A stretch of DNA of 64,000 bases from Symsagittifera roscoffensis (GCF_963678635.1 NC_087068.1:19099872-19163871); one strand, 5' to 3'; shown: positions 38,801 through 51,685, counted from the first letter of the stretch. A program made the numbers and translations. Notes: generated from the letters alone by a model not told the origin.

Positions 38801-38887
38801 CTGCCTCCAACAGCGCCAGAGGGGCACCGCTGTGTTGCAAGACACCAAAACCAAGTGTGCAGAGTCGAAGTGACAGGAGGAGGAAAT
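32834..38887 (+). pseudogene. Accessory block of element A, unit 1
   Basis: Readable pieces correspond in order to element B's frames. VFAGINDHLQ near 32.9 kb and LSPGYAHIPDGLNFVYA near 33.1 kb match the second SGNH-like region. MRENVKKFDMKKSRAS near 34.0 kb, EEEMRTTPKTHALIV near 36.5 kb and LPDSSQPIHVVIVG near 38.2 kb match later parts. The block is heavily broken, with dozens of interruptions across its length. Function is unknown. It ends where the LINE begins at 38,888. Confidence 0.65.
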
Positions 38888-39960
38888 AGTAGTAGTAGTA
38901 GTAGTAGTAGGGATTTAGTGCTTCCACAAGGGGTCCAGGCCCCTGTCATCCTTCACGTCTCATATCGCGAGTCTAGTTCTACAATTGTTTGTCGCACAAT
39001 CACATGCAAGCTTCCATGTGCATTTATTTCTTTCGTCATAGAGTGCAAATTTGTTCCAGAACACTTTGCGCAGGGCGCCTTTCAGTCCAGACCAATTTCG
39101 CAAATCTATACTAAGTGCATTCGCAAGACGACATGTCTGGTAAAAAAATTTTGTTCACAAGTACTTTGCTGGACGCTTTAGCTGAAGCACTGTACTTTGC
39201 TGGACGCTTTAGCTGAAACATAGGATAGCGAGAGAAATCCATGTATTGTGGAACATCAATCATATAAGTATCGAATCGTTTCAAAATTAATTTTGCCAGC
39301 AGTAACAGGTTGTTCAATTGTATATACATGGGCAGTGGTAAAATTTGTACTCGTTTAAGTTTATTTTTGTAATTGGTATGTTTACTATGCAAAATCCAAT
39401 TTACCGCCCTTTTTTGAATTATCTCGTATTGTGTCATGACGTATTTGTTTAGACCTATGCAAGAACTAGCATACATTATTACGGGAATGACCATCGATTT
39501 ATACAGGTTTAATTTTGCTTTCCAGTGTAGATTTGATGTATTCATCTTTATCATAAAAAACACTCTGTTTGCCTTTACGCATGCTTTTTCCATATGTTGG
39601 CTCCATGTTAGATCATTTGATACGATTAGTCCAAGGTCTTTCTGACAGTCTACATGAGCTATTTGTTCATTATTGAAATTAAAAGAAAATCGATTTTTCC
39701 CAAAATTCAGGTGCGTACATTTATCTACGTTGAAAAGCATATTGTTTTCCAGGGTCCATAGATTCACATTGTCAAGGTCTTTTTGAAATTCATCCCTCCC
39801 CAAAATTATGCTGATGAATTTGGCATCGTCTGCGAATAATAATGGTATAACTGTATTGCATTTGTCAGGCAGGTCATTTATGAAAACCAAGAAAAACAAG
39901 GGTCCCAAAATACTGCCCTGGGGTAAACCGCTCGTTACTTTTTCTGAATTTGATATTTCA
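38888..39960 (-). mobile_element. LINE 3' fragment in unit 1
   Basis: This is the 3' part of the CR1/Jockey-type LINE that is nearly complete at 47,492-51,285. Its 3' tail is (CTA)n on the minus strand (plus-strand AGT repeats at 38,890-38,912). The 5' side is cut by the duplication junction at 39,960/39,961. The RT frame here (to 39,111) reads on through the LPQGSILGP, FADDAKF and WSQHMEKACVKANRV parts. Its first 14 codons come from the joined element A sequence, not the LINE. Confidence 0.85.
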
Positions 39961-40009
39961 CCAATGAATGCAAGAACACAATCAGCTAGAGCGAGAAGAC
40001 ACAATGAAA

Positions 40010-41418
40010 GAGTCTAGAGATGGAATAACATAGTTCGTATTCTGGCAAGTCAAATCGCTGGACAAATGTTTTTAATGGATTTGGAGCACGAGTTGAGAGC
40101 TCTGGATCAGGCCAGATTCACCACCGATAGAATAAGATTCGACAGTATAAAAAGAACAAGCCTGGATGAACCTTGTCTTCCAAGAACAATTGAACGAATT
40201 AGAGTTTGAACTATTCAACACTGGATCACTAGGAACGGAGGAAGCGACTGAGGTGCCGGCAATTTCAACTTTTTGTGCCGCCTAATCTGGAGAAACGCTT
40301 GGGATCAGTCCCTGCCGTACCGCAAGTATTGCATAACTCGAGTGACCAAGAACAGAGGTCAGACGTCTTGGACCGACTGGGCGAGGCACCAGCGAGAAGG
40401 ACCATTCATCCCCGACGAATGTTCATCAATCAGACGGACGCAACCTCAGGCACCTCCAGATCAGAGACGACGTCAACGACGACTGCGAGCAGGGAAGAGC
40501 GACTTCCAGATAGAAGTTCCCTGATGTAGTCAAGACCGATTCCTTCAAAATGGACGAGACCATCTTCGCTGCCTACGAAAAAGGAGAGATGAGAAAGGCG
40601 AAGATACTAGTGATTGCGAGCTCGGATTTGTGAAAACCTCCGAGCCCTCGTTATGGCCCGATATGATAATATTGGCGGCAACCGACCTAGATTGGATGCA
40701 ATCCATATCAATGGAAGAGTCAGGAGGTGGAATAACATAATGCGTAATCTGGCAAGTCAAAATGCTGGACAAATGTTTTTAATTGATTTGGAGCACGAGT
40801 TGAGAGCTCTGGATTAGGCCAGATTCACCACCGATAGAATAGATTCGACAGTATAAAAGGACAAGCCTGGATGAACCTTGTCTTCCAAGAACAATTGAAT
40901 GAATTAGAGTTTGAACTATTCAACACTGGATCACTAGGAACGGAGGAAGCGACTAAGGTGCCGGCAATTTCAACTTTTGTGCCGCCTAATCTGGAGAAAC
41001 GCTTGGGATCAGTCCCTGCCGTACCGCAAGTATTGCATAACTCGGGTGACCAAGAACAGGGGTCAGACGTCTTGGCTCGACTGGGCGAGGCACCAGCGAG
41101 AAGGACCATTCATCCCCGACGAAGGTTCATCAATCAGACGGACGCAACCTCAGGCACCTCCAGATCAGAGACGACGTCAACGACGACTGCGAGCAGGGAA
41201 GAGCGACTTCCAGATAGAAGTTCCCTGATGTAGTCAAGACCGATTCCTTCAAAATTGACGAGACCATCTTCGCTGCCTACGAAACAGGAGAGATGAGAAA
41301 GGCGAACATACTAGTGATTGCGAGCTCGGATTTGTGAAAACCTCCGTGCCCTCGTTGTGGCCCGATATGATAATATTGGCGGGAACCGACCTAGATTAAA
41401 TGCAATCCATATCAGTGG
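40010..41418 (+). repeat. 705-bp tandem duplication in unit 2
   Basis: Copies at about 40,010-40,714 and 40,715-41,418 repeat the arrangement at 31,424-32,833 with the same end words. Four copies of this segment therefore exist in the window. Confidence 0.85.
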
Positions 41419-44400
41419 CAATTGAGGTTCAGCTGCAAACAGCAATGAATCCGATAACGATCGTTTTTGCCGGCATCAATGATCACTTGCAAAGCAGAGG
41501 TCACCTGAGCAGACTCAGAGAGCCAGCAATGGCGGAAGCTGTAGTGTGGCTAGCAATCAGAGACGATCAGAAGTCCATAATTGAGATTATGGACGTGTTG
41601 AAAGAAGGCGGGTTTCAGAAAAAATTTCCGAAGACAGTATTCTTGTTATCCCCGGGATATGCACATATCCCGGACGGATTGAATTTTGTGTATGCAATGA
41701 TTGAACTCCTCTCAGAGGGAAATATAATTTGATCATATCTGCCCCAGAATGCAAAGTGGAGGCGAGGAATTTGAGACCACTTTGGCCAGAATTGCCTGCA
41801 GTATGGTCTCATATCTCAAAACACCATGAGAGGATTAAAAGACCATTCGCTACACATGCTCGTGTAAGACGAAGTGATGGGTTGGCTACTGTCCAATTGC
41901 AATAGGCAACTCACAATGAAGCCAGGATTCGATGAAGATCATCAAGTGATAGTGGATATGTTAAATAATCCGGGATTAAGAGGAATGGAGGTCGAGGAAG
42001 AAGGAGATAAGAGGCAGAACGCCAAATTAACGAAAATTCAATTAAAAACTATGGTTCTGCGAACGAAACTGGAGGCAAACAAGTGGCTGCACTTGGCTCC
42101 TTGAGAAGCAGGACACTTGGCTCCTTTGGGCATGGTCGCTTTCGAGCGGGGCCCACCGATGATCGCAAAGATTCACTCTTACCTATTAAGAGAATTACAC
42201 CTGGCGGAAAGTGAAGGAGAGATGTCAGCGGAGTTCGTGGACAGAATAAGCCAGACGACTCACCAGGCATTCTGGACAAAGAAGAAGTGAAGAGAAGGTT
42301 TTGAGTGGACGGAAGGCATGTTTATAGGGTTGAGAGCAGGAGAAAACTTACCCAGGACTCTCACGCTATCTAATACGGGAGTTCCTCAAGTTCGTTATGG
42401 AACTATCTATCGTGGTGATCATGGGACTGTTTGTGACATTTGGATCAGATTATTTCTGAAAAGGACCAGCCGTGATGCTGACTGAAGGAATGCAGAATCT
42501 CTACCTGAATTTTTCTTGACGCAGATTGCAATAACACATGGAAAGCTAGGAAAGTTGATGACTTTAACCCTCTACCACGAAATGAGGGAGAATGTGAAAA
42601 AATTTGACATGAAAAAGTCTAGAGCCTCTTCGACTCAAATGCGGGACTTCAGACACACTCTTATTCAATACCTGTTGAAGCAGAATCGATTTGGCACTGG
42701 GGAAAATAAGACAATAGAAAGAGAGGAGGTTGTGCGACGTTATGTAAGAGGCATGCCCCTACTCATCGATTTGTGCCTAGCTATGTAAAGATCCCTTAGC
42801 ATGATCAGGGGCGTCAGCGAGTTTTTGAAGGTAATATTCCGTTCTGCCGTGACGTTCGCATTCCCTGACGCAAAAGTGGAAGCCTACAGAAGGTCGGTGT
42901 TTTACTTGAACCTCATTTCAGTAGTGAACTGGAGCACACTCAATTGCTGCGAGCAGAAACGAGGAGCAAAGATTTGCTGTTTGCAAAAACAGCAGAGCCC
43001 GACATGACGGACATAAGTTTCAATAACCACTTCCGCGATCGAATGAGCGAAGTGGACAGAGGGGTATCTCGAAGTGTTCCCAAAGCTCTAGAACTGGCAG
43101 TCTTACGACACAACGAATGGCGAGATAACAAGAATTCCTCGACTAATAGCTTCATACCAGAACGCGAGGAAAAAAAACCGAAGACTGGGGCGATTACAAG
43201 AGGCTACCGGAAGAAAAAACAGATTTCCCCTTCCGTATTATATTAATCGGACCAGTCTCCGTATTACACACTCCCAGGCTGAAAGCGTTTGAAACCAACG
43301 AGAGAAGGATGGCAAAGCTCTCTGAATCGATAAACCCGTGCTTCATACGCAAAAATGCTTCCGTGCTGCAAAATATGCAGTTTGCATTTGCGGATGAGTC
43401 AACGAGGAGAAGCATGAGCAATGTAGCCACTCCAAAAACCTGCAAGATGCGAGGAAGAATGGGCCATGCTGGACCTGGCGCCAATCATGATGAGAGGGAA
43501 CACAGATTTGCAGGAAGCTGCTCTAATAGTCTTGAATGTGAGGCAATAGTTGACAATAACTGGGAAGCTGTTGACTAGGACTGCTCTTGCGCCCTTCGGC
43601 TTCGAAGAAGTTGTAATAGGATGCGGAGAACGTAACGACCAGTCAGCAGGTGAGCTATTTGTGCCAACGCTTCCAGTCGAAAAAAGAGCGTTGATCAAAA
43701 ACCTTCAGGTTCGGTAAAGAGCAAACAGGGAGATTACGGAGAACAAGAAGATCGTCAGCCGGAAGGAGCAATGAAGCAGGATTCTGACGAAGCAATAAAT
43801 GATGAAAACAAAGCCTCAGTACATGGTGTTTCGAGCCTGAACTTCAAATTCCTGAACGAAGACGAAGCAGAAACGGTGGCGGGACGACTGAATCAGTGGA
43901 GGATGGAACTTCCACGCTGGAACCTCCCTCAGCCTTCATGAACGCAACCCATGACTTGTCGGAGAGCAGCTCTCCTGGTATGACTGACACTACTGCAAAG
44001 AAATTTTTAAAGGAACTTCAACTAAGGAGAAAAAGAGAAAACGCAGTCAGGGTACCTTTCTTGGAAACCCAGTCAGAAGAAGAGTGGGAATCTAGGCACC
44101 TGGATCATTAAAACAGAACAGGCTGTGGCATTGACAGAGTTGTTTTTATGGAAGAGGTCTGGACAGTAGCGCTGTGTTAAGGGACCCAGTCGATGTTGAA
44201 AACAGTCCTTAACAGACCACTGATGCTGGAAATCCTTGACAAACTGGACAAATGCGAAGGAAGAATGAGCAAATTGCTAATTGATTTGGCAACCGATGTT
44301 AGTTAGACAAACTCTCCGTCCAAGATCACACACAAAGAAAGCAAGGAAGAATTGGTGTATCTGTCCAGAACTCAAGAAGGGACAATGCGATCGAAGATGG

Positions 44401-47400
44401 TGATTGATAAGATCAACGACATAAAGACAAAGTCGGGCAGCAAACTAACGTTAAGAAAAACTGGAAAGTCAAAGATGGACTCTGGACCTCTAACAAAAAC
44501 TGCCAACTCAGGTAAACGGAAGCGAGTAGACAATGCCGCTGATATTGGGTAAGGCGTTGACAGAGTTCCTGGCACGTGGAAATTGATGACCGATGTAGCG
44601 ATGGTGCCAAACATCTCCATGGCAGGATTAAAGTCAGCCAGCTATAAAAACAAGAGGAGTGACCGCACTCTTACTCGAGCTAGAATAAGAATGGAAAAAC
44701 TCAACCATTGTGGTGAGAGTACCCTTAAGGATTTCAAACCATCATGCATGAACCACAGAAAGGGAAATGTCGTAGGACAGCCAACCCCAGTGGAACACAG
44801 CCGATCGACAGTATCGGATACAGTCTCGATAGATGAGCTCGCAGGTAAAAGCATGGAATTGATGGAACACAGGAACTCAGCTAGAGGTTATCTAACCGCT
44901 CTAGAAAATAAAAGTTCCATGCATTGTTACCTGGAAGAAAACAGCAAGGGCACGACGATGAAGCCTCTTCCAAAATGCACACAGAGACGGTGGATCAATT
45001 GGTGAGGTTGCCGTGGAGGGCAGTGTTGCTACGACATTTCGAAGAAGAAATGCGAACTACTCCGAAAACACATGCACTGATAGTGATACTGTACGTCAGA
45101 GCTGAGCTGCAACTCAGACCTACTTGGTGTATGACGGAACTGACGCTGGAAGATTACCATTAAGAAGAAAGGAAAAGGTCGAAATGAGAAAAGGTACTCT
45201 TGATGACGCATTTAAGAGACATAATGATCTGCGAAGGAACGGAAGTAGCCTATGCGAAATGGAAAGACCTTCTCTGTTTCGTCCAGTTCACCTTAGAACA
45301 GATGTCGGTACCAGCACTATATACAAGTCCGGTAACGCTGAGATAAGGCAGTGAACTGGCAAAAACCTTGCTATTACAAGCGCTGTCGGACATTCAACAA
45401 AGCAAGCCAGTGAATATGAAAGAGCCGATGGACCTGGAACCCTTAAGAAAAAGGAGCTTAGGCTCACGAAAAAATTGATGGGGACACTGCTGAAGTCCAG
45501 TGAATACTGTGGACCGATCAGAAAGAAGTCATACCACTATGTGTTGGGATAAGCTGGATTGGCGTACAATCATTGAATCATTATGATTGTTATTTCACAA
45601 GCTGTTGTACTGAGGATCTGCTGTCAAAAAAATCATTGCTAAGAATTATTGCCAGTCAGCAAGTCAAGCTAGGACTTTTATTGAAACAAAAGTTGAAGGC
45701 ACCTTCCATACCGAAATCTGACAACAGAGTGGATTTTTGATTGGGATTCTCAGATGAATTACTGAGAACAAGCTTGATGGTAGTTTGGGAGTTAGTAAAG
45801 CCATCACAGTGCCCAAGTCCAAACAATGTTTCAATATTGAGAGCGACGAGGATGTCTAGAGAGAATTGAATGCAGATTACAATTTACGCGATCTCAACAT
45901 CATCTACAACATGATGACTACAGCCTCCAGGAGCAACCGTGAGCAGAGTGTGTAGTTGCGTGGCTGGGGACCAGAAGACTGTGTCAAACCTTATAATTGT
46001 CTGGTGAAAAGTCAAGGGACTAGAAGTTCATATATGTGGAGGTCTTAACTGAGTGAAAGCACTTGCGAGACAGCATGAACAACTGACGATTTTGATTGGA
46101 AATTTAGTGAGAAAAACGAGAATGGAAACAGAACTAATCTCAGACTGTCATGGAGGAACTGAAGTGAATCTAGTGACTGCACTATGAGTTCTTTAGAGTC
46201 ACTATTGAATCTAGAACAAAAACATGAGTTGGTCACGGCCATCATTGTAGATGTGTTTCTGGGCGTTTTACAGACTGAACAGAAGCATATCGGAAATGAA
46301 GAGAAGCGATAGAAATTGAGTGAAGTGAAGAAAATCGCAAACCGTCTGGACCTCGATACCTAGTAGGCTCGACGACGGCTCCAATGTGCAAAAGCAGTAA
46401 ACCAGTACTTTTTGTGGCAGTGGTTGTAAAACAGCAAGAGGACGATAGTGGATCAATCTTTCTCAGTGCCAAAATGTGTAAGACTTGGGAGAACATCGGA
46501 CAAATCTTAGGAATGACTCTGTAAGATGTTCGCCGGAGTTCCAAAGAACAGCGGACAATTTAGAATCGAAACTCATGAAGTTCATGGGAATTGCTTGTAA
46601 GAGCTCTAGTGATTTTGGAAGGCAGAAGCAGAAAAAATTATCAGCAACAATTTACAATGCAGTAGACGATAGTGACAAAAACACCGAGTGGTAATGGAAG
46701 CGTCAGGAAAACAAAATTGAAGAAGCATCATAATGACACATGAAGAGTTTCCCTGCAATTGTTTGCTACAAACAAGGTGTTATCCTGGGCGAAGTAATCT
46801 GGTGTTGATCTCAGACTCTGGAAAACTGCTCTCCATGGGTTTACCAGACTCATCACAGCCCATACATGTAGTGATAGTAGGAGTTTTGAGGGCAATTAGA
46901 TGGCTGGAAACTCATGTTATAGAGAAGAATCGACAGAAAGCACTCACCAAAGAACAGTTGGAAGAACTTGATTGGCTAAAAGATTAAGATCTTCTTTTTG
47001 AGACAATGAGCAAAATCTTGAACAAATCGATGGAAGCGAAGAAAATGTGGACCAGAAGACGACTGATGCCATGGTTCAGAGCCAACATGACCGCTTGGTT
47101 GCACGAGTATGCCAAAAAACACATGTCGAAGCACAGCTGAGTGTATAGTTCGTATCAGATGGACATATGGTCAGAAGATTTCAAGCGAGCTTTCCTAAAC
47201 CATCAGAATGTAGTAACTACCGCAGTGAACAGAACAATGAAAACAGTTGATTTCGACGAAAGGGAAAGAAAAGAAATGTTGAAGGAAGATCTGGAGAGAA
47301 ATGTGACGTTGTGCCTCTAGAGCAGCTTCTGCAGAAATAGGGAAACTAATGTAGACCCTCTACCTTGTTGCAAACAAAAAGTATAAGAGCAGAGTTGTTG

Positions 47401-47491
47401 CGGGACTGCCTCCAACAGCGCCAGAGGGGCACCGCTGTGTTGCAAGACATCAAAACCAAGTGTGCAGAGTCGAAGTGACAGGAGGAGGAAA
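41419..47491 (+). pseudogene. Accessory block of element A, unit 2
   Basis: It repeats the block described for 32,834-38,887, almost identical apart from scattered substitutions and small indels. Like unit 1 it is heavily broken, and most interruptions are shared by the two units, so they predate the duplication. It ends at the LINE 3' tail. Confidence 0.65.
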
Positions 47492-47559
47492 TAGTAGTAG
47501 TAGTAGTAGTAGTAGTAGGGATTTAGTGTTTCCACAAGGGGTCCAGGCCCCTGTCATCC

Positions 47560-50400
47560 TTCACGTCTCATATCGCGAGTCTAGTTCTACAATTGTTTGT
47601 CGCACAATCACATGCAAGCTTCCATGTGCATTTATTTCTTTCGTCATAGAGTGCAAATTTGTTCCAGAACACTTTGAGCAGGGCGCCTTTCAGTCCAGAC
47701 CAATTTCGCAAATCTATACTAAGTGCATTCGCAAGACGACATGTCTGGTAAAAAAAATTTTGTTCACATGTACTTTGCTGGACGCTTTAGCTGAAGCACT
47801 GTACTTTGCTGGACGCTTTAGCTGAAACAAAGTATAGCGAGAGAAATCTATGTATTGTGGAACATCAATCATATAAGTATCGTATCGTTTCAAAATTCAT
47901 TTTGCCAGCAGTAACAGGTTGTTCAATTGTATGTACATGGGCAGTGATAAAATTTGTACTCGTTTAAGTTTATCTTTGTAATTGGTATGTTTACTATGCA
48001 AAATCCAATTTACCGCCCTTTTTTGAATTATCTCGTATTGTGTCATGACGTATTTGTTTAGACCTATGCAAGAACTAGCATACATTATTACGGGAATGAC
48101 CATCGATTTATACAGGTTTAATTTTGCTTTCCAGTGTAGATTTGATGTATTCATCTTTATCGTAAAAAACACTCTGTTTGCTTTTACGCATACTTTTTCC
48201 ATATGTTGGCTCCATGTTAGATCATTTGATACGATTAGTCCAAGGTCTTTCTGACAGTCTACATGAGCTATTTGTTCATTATTGAAATTAAAAGACAATC
48301 GATTTTTTCCCAAAATCCAGGTGCGTACATTTATCTACGTTGAAAAGCATATTGTTTTCCAGGGTCCATAGATTCACATTGTCAAGGTCTTTTTGAAATT
48401 CATCCCTCCCCAAATTTATGCTAATGAATTTGGCATCGTCTGCGAACAATAATGGTATAACTGTATTGCATTTGTCAGGCAGGTCATTTATGAAAACCAA
48501 GAAAAACAAGGGTCCCAAAATACTGCCCTGGGGTAAACCGCTCGTTACTTTTTCTGAATTTGATATTTCGCCATTTACTCGTACGACTTGAGACCTTTCT
48601 GTTAGGTATGATTTAATTAATTTCAAGTTTTTATCCCTGACTCCTTGTTCGAATAATTTCCGCAACAAAATTCCGTGGTCAACACGGTCAAAAGCCTTAC
48701 TATAATCTGTAAAAAACCGTTTCGATACTGTCGCCATTTTCATGACCGTTATAGACTAGCTGCAAAAATGTTAAAAGCTGAACAATGGTTGATCGTTTTT
48801 TCCGATATCCGTACTGTGCCTTGTGGAAAATCTTTTCAAAATGTTCATATAATCGCTTGAAAATTATTCGTTCTAGAATTTTCGAGATTACTGAGAGCAG
48901 AGAAACAGTATTGTAATTTTCAATGTCACTTTTGTCATCTTTTTTATGCAAAGGGCTAATGATGGCTTTTTTCCAACATGCGGGAAAAATACAGGTTTGA
49001 GAACTTTTTCGGAATATCTGATAGATTGAATGAGATAATGTTTCTGCATTTTTGAATAGAAATGGAGGTAGATCGTCCGGGCCTTTGCTTTTATTTACAT
49101 TCAACAGTTTGCATATTTCAAAAATATCTTGTTCTGAAAAATCGATATTTTCTAAAATTGGTTGATTTTTGTTACTGCATCCGTTTTCGTTAAAAATTGA
49201 CGACTCCACATATACTGATGCAAAAAATTTTGAAAACAAAGCTGCTTTTGAGACATCCGTATCTGCATTTTCGTTTTGATAATGCATTATACTAGGCAAA
49301 ACTGATTTTTGGAAAGCCCTAAAATATTTGAAAAGTTTGCCGGTTGATCTTTTAGCTGCCATGGATTCCTCATAACTAACTTTATCGATTTCGATAAGCT
49401 GGTCTGTTTTCGATTTTAATAACACTACTTTAGTATGTGACTCATTGTGTTTTTTCCGAGCAGTGTTCAAACATTTTATCATATGGGAGGTTGATTGACT
49501 AATCCAGGGGGAAAAGGATGTACGATGTTTTGTGCGTTTAGGTATCGTACTCGATAAAAGATCCAACAACCATTTGTACCAATGTTCTACTATGACATTT
49601 GGATTTGACCAGCAATAAGTATCGAAGGGGTTATCAAAAATTAAATCTTTCAATAATTTGTAGTTAACGTTGCAAAAACTCAATGTTGACTCCTTAACAT
49701 ATTTTCGCTGGTATAAGCAGGATATTTCAATATGGAATTTCGTCTTTATCGGATAATGGTTTGACATTCTTGTGAAACTATTTTCATTTTGAAATTTGCA
49801 AATATCAGTAACCTGAATATTTTCACTCACAAAAAACAGATCAAGGATTCCTGTTGCAGCTGTATGAAAATCAATTTTTTGAATTAGATCAAATTTCTCG
49901 ATAAAAGTTAGAAAATTAGCTTCATTCGAATTTTGCGAAGAAATGCTACTCCAACTTTTTGTTGGGAAGTTGAAATCCCCATAAATAATCAAACCGTCAC
50001 ATTTACTTCTGAGTTTCAAAGTTTCGGAAAACATCTTGTGTATATCTTCCGTATTAAGTGAATATTTACTGTTTGCAGGGGGCAGATAACATGAGATGAC
50101 CAAAATTTTTAGATTTGCTAAAGTGACATAGCACGCTACGACTCAACCGTTAGTATCATATCCAAAATTTGCATTTTCTGACAAAAACGATCTCTTTACA
50201 CATATCATAGTTCCTCCATGTGATGTCTGGCCAATTTTTGCTTTTCGGTCAGATCGAAAGCAATTATATTCATTTAAAAATAGTTCTCTCTCCAATATTT
50301 CAGTTGTTAACCAGGTTTCGGATAAGCAAACGATATCAGGGTTATTCAAAAGTATAAAATTTGAAAAGGTTTTTCTACGGTCCAGCTGATATTGTAACAA
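47560..50400 (-). pseudogene. LINE ORF2: endonuclease and reverse transcriptase
   Basis: The endonuclease part shows NPDIVCLSETWL, YGDFNFPTKSW and SNHYPIKTKF; the last has Asn where SDH-x-PI is usual, so a catalytic Asp is likely lost. An in-frame TGA lies near 50,141 between the first two blocks. The RT part has DYSKAFDRVDHGILL, LPQGSILGPLFF and FADDAKF, with the catalytic Asp pair intact. Frame changes lie near 48,720 and in the T-run near 48,305; the second is absent from the unit 1 copy, so it arose after the duplication. A TTA-to-TGA change at about 47,899 shortens the C-terminus compared with unit 1. It copies LINE RNA at a nicked target. Confidence 0.8.
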
Positions 50401-50432
50401 ATTACTTCAATATCCCCTGAATTTTTCAATAG

Positions 50433-51272
50433 TCAGTCTGATGTGGTTTCGGCTCTGTTATTTAAAAACAAAACACCTTTCCGAATATTGATACTTTTTG
50501 GATCACTTCCGTTATTTAATAGTTCTCTCCTTCTTTTCAGCAATTGCTGTTCTTTTTCTTGTTCAACCTTATGTAGGGATTTCGATATAAAAACAGCGTA
50601 GTTCACACCCATATATCTTGGTTCATAAGTTTTCAGCCTTGATGTGCGAGCTTGTATTTTGTCAACTGTATTCATGTTTCTAAACTTAACTAATAACTGC
50701 CTGGGTTTTTAAAAGTTTGGGTCAAATTTACCAAGTCTACGAAATGAAGAAATTTCATTCGGATTAACACCCAATTTGTTTATGCATTCGCATAAGGCTT
50801 TTTCCTCGTGTTCAAAATTTTTAGCCCTCTCTATTTTTTCTTTTTCATTCGAACTTTTGTATTCAGGTATGCCGCTAAAACGTAGTTCAAGAGCGTATTC
50901 ACTACCTGATTTAAGCACATCTGAATACTTAGCCTTCTGATTTTGAGGAGCATTCGATGCATCTGCGATTGACTGCATTACCGACTTGGCTATTTGAAGT
51001 GTATCCTTCAGTTCTTCAATACCACGAGTGATGTCCTCGTGACATTTCCCACCGCCCAGTTTTGATCCGGTAGTTGAACAACCAGTACACATAAATTTCA
51101 CATTTGCAGATCGTTCCAGGAATTTGTACTCATCCACAGAGTAGCCCATACACTCACTATGAGTCCACCTCTCACATAACTCGCACGTTATCCAGTTATC
51201 ACCGTTTGGCTTGCTACAGATGGTGCAAATCTCATGATTCTTTGAGGCCAATCTTGACCTCGTACCAGGCAT
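50433..51272 (-). pseudogene. LINE ORF1 with PHD-like zinc finger
   Basis: It starts MPGTRSRLASKNHE at 51,272, the only Met before the element edge. Residues about 16-65 hold a C4HC3 PHD-like pattern: CTIC, then CELC, then H-x2-C and FMCTGC. Such fingers are known in ORF1 of several CR1/L2/Jockey-group LINEs. A charged middle part follows. The C-terminal part reads LLVKFRNMNTVDKIQ, typical of an RNA-binding ORF1 end. A TAA stop at 50,711-50,709 interrupts the same frame before that C-terminal part (50,675-50,433). ORF1 is thought to bind LINE RNA. Confidence 0.75.
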
Positions 51273-51285
51273 ATTTTATTTGAAA

Positions 51286-51685
51286 ACAAACTATTAGAAA
51301 GATTAGAAGAATTTGGAAAATTAGAACTTCTAAACGAAGAAACAGATGAACAAAGAAGTAACAAAGAGAAGGACATTAAAAACTCAGAAACGTATTGTGT
51401 GAGAAAAACTCAGATGAACAAACAAGCTAACCAAGCTTGAAATTGAAACTCGTTGAAAGAAAGACTTTAGTTACTTTCAGGTAAAAGTTGCTGTATTCAT
51501 CAATCAAAAATTGCATTGTGGTTTTCGTTAGTACTTTTACAAACACTCTCTACTTGTTTAGAAAGGCTCATGATTGTTTTTAACCAACTAGGAAGACTGT
51601 TCACTCTTGAAGATGGAGATTATTCCATTGTTCCTTCTAACCACCGAGTTCCTTAATTTCATTTTTCAAGATCAATAACAACTAA
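51286..51685 (+). other. 3' untranslated end of element A
   Basis: From about 51,290 the sequence (AGAACTTCTAAACGA, then CTAACCACCGAGTTCCTTAAT) matches, in the opposite orientation, the stretch between the last accessory frame and the 3' LTR of B (about 52,960-53,400). It shows that A continues past the LINE and is then interrupted by B at 51,686. Confidence 0.75.

Larger units (their letters stand above)
31374..39960 (+). repeat. 8.6-kb tandem duplication, unit 1
   Basis: The unit starts at CCAATGAATGCAAGAACAC and ends inside the LINE at TTTGATATTTCA. It holds the accessory block of element A and the 3' half of the LINE. Unit 2 follows head to tail at 39,961. Landmarks stay 8,585-8,605 bp apart along the whole length, and the two units differ only at scattered bases and a few small indels, so the event is recent compared with the decay of A itself. 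Confidence 0.9.
39961..48570 (+). repeat. 8.6-kb tandem duplication, unit 2
   Basis: Second head-to-tail copy of unit 1. It ends inside the LINE where the sequence continues into the rest of the LINE (TTTGATATTTCGCCATTTAC). The junction at 39,960/39,961 reads TTTCACCAATG, joining TTTCGCCATTT of the LINE to ATACCAATG of the SGNH region. Three bases, CCA, are shared by both sides, which is microhomology. Confidence 0.9.
47492..51285 (-). mobile_element. Nearly full-length CR1/Jockey-type LINE
   Basis: About 3.8 kb, minus strand. It has ORF1 with a PHD-like finger, ORF2 with an AP-type endonuclease and RT, a short 3' UTR and a (CTA)n tail (plus-strand AGT repeats at 47,491-47,518). The left junction lies right after GGAGGAGGAAATA. 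The right junction, at about 51,285, returns to element A sequence that matches B near 53.36 kb. It is inactive: two in-frame stops, two frame changes and an early stop in the C-terminus are visible. The 5' UTR is almost absent, so a small 5' truncation is possible. Confidence 0.88.
19270..51685 (+). mobile_element. Element A: giant Ty3/gypsy-type LTR fossil with accessory block
   Basis: Order of parts on the plus strand: 5' LTR, primer-binding site, leader, gag, protease, RT, RNase H, integrase, linker frames, coiled-coil frame, SGNH-like domain, long accessory block and 3' untranslated end. A minus-strand LINE and an 8.6-kb tandem duplication enlarge it. Without them the internal part would be roughly 19-20 kb. 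Element B is inserted at 51,686, in A's 3' untranslated end, so A's own 3' LTR must lie outside the window or be lost. A is heavily broken, with dozens of interruptions, and clearly older than B. GC content of its coding block is higher than that of the flanks. Confidence 0.85.

Noticed and set aside
38712-38949. Poly-tyrosine frame (also near 47,317-47,535)
   Set aside because: It translates the (CTA)n tail of the LINE.
39111-40004. N-terminal residues of the LINE frame in unit 1 as a new start
   Set aside because: The first codons come from the joined element A sequence at the duplication junction, not from a real start.
31374-48570. The 8.6-kb duplication as an assembly artefact
   Set aside because: The units differ by scattered substitutions, small indels and AGT-repeat length, and the junction has its own sequence. 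Misjoined haplotypes remain possible but are not favoured.
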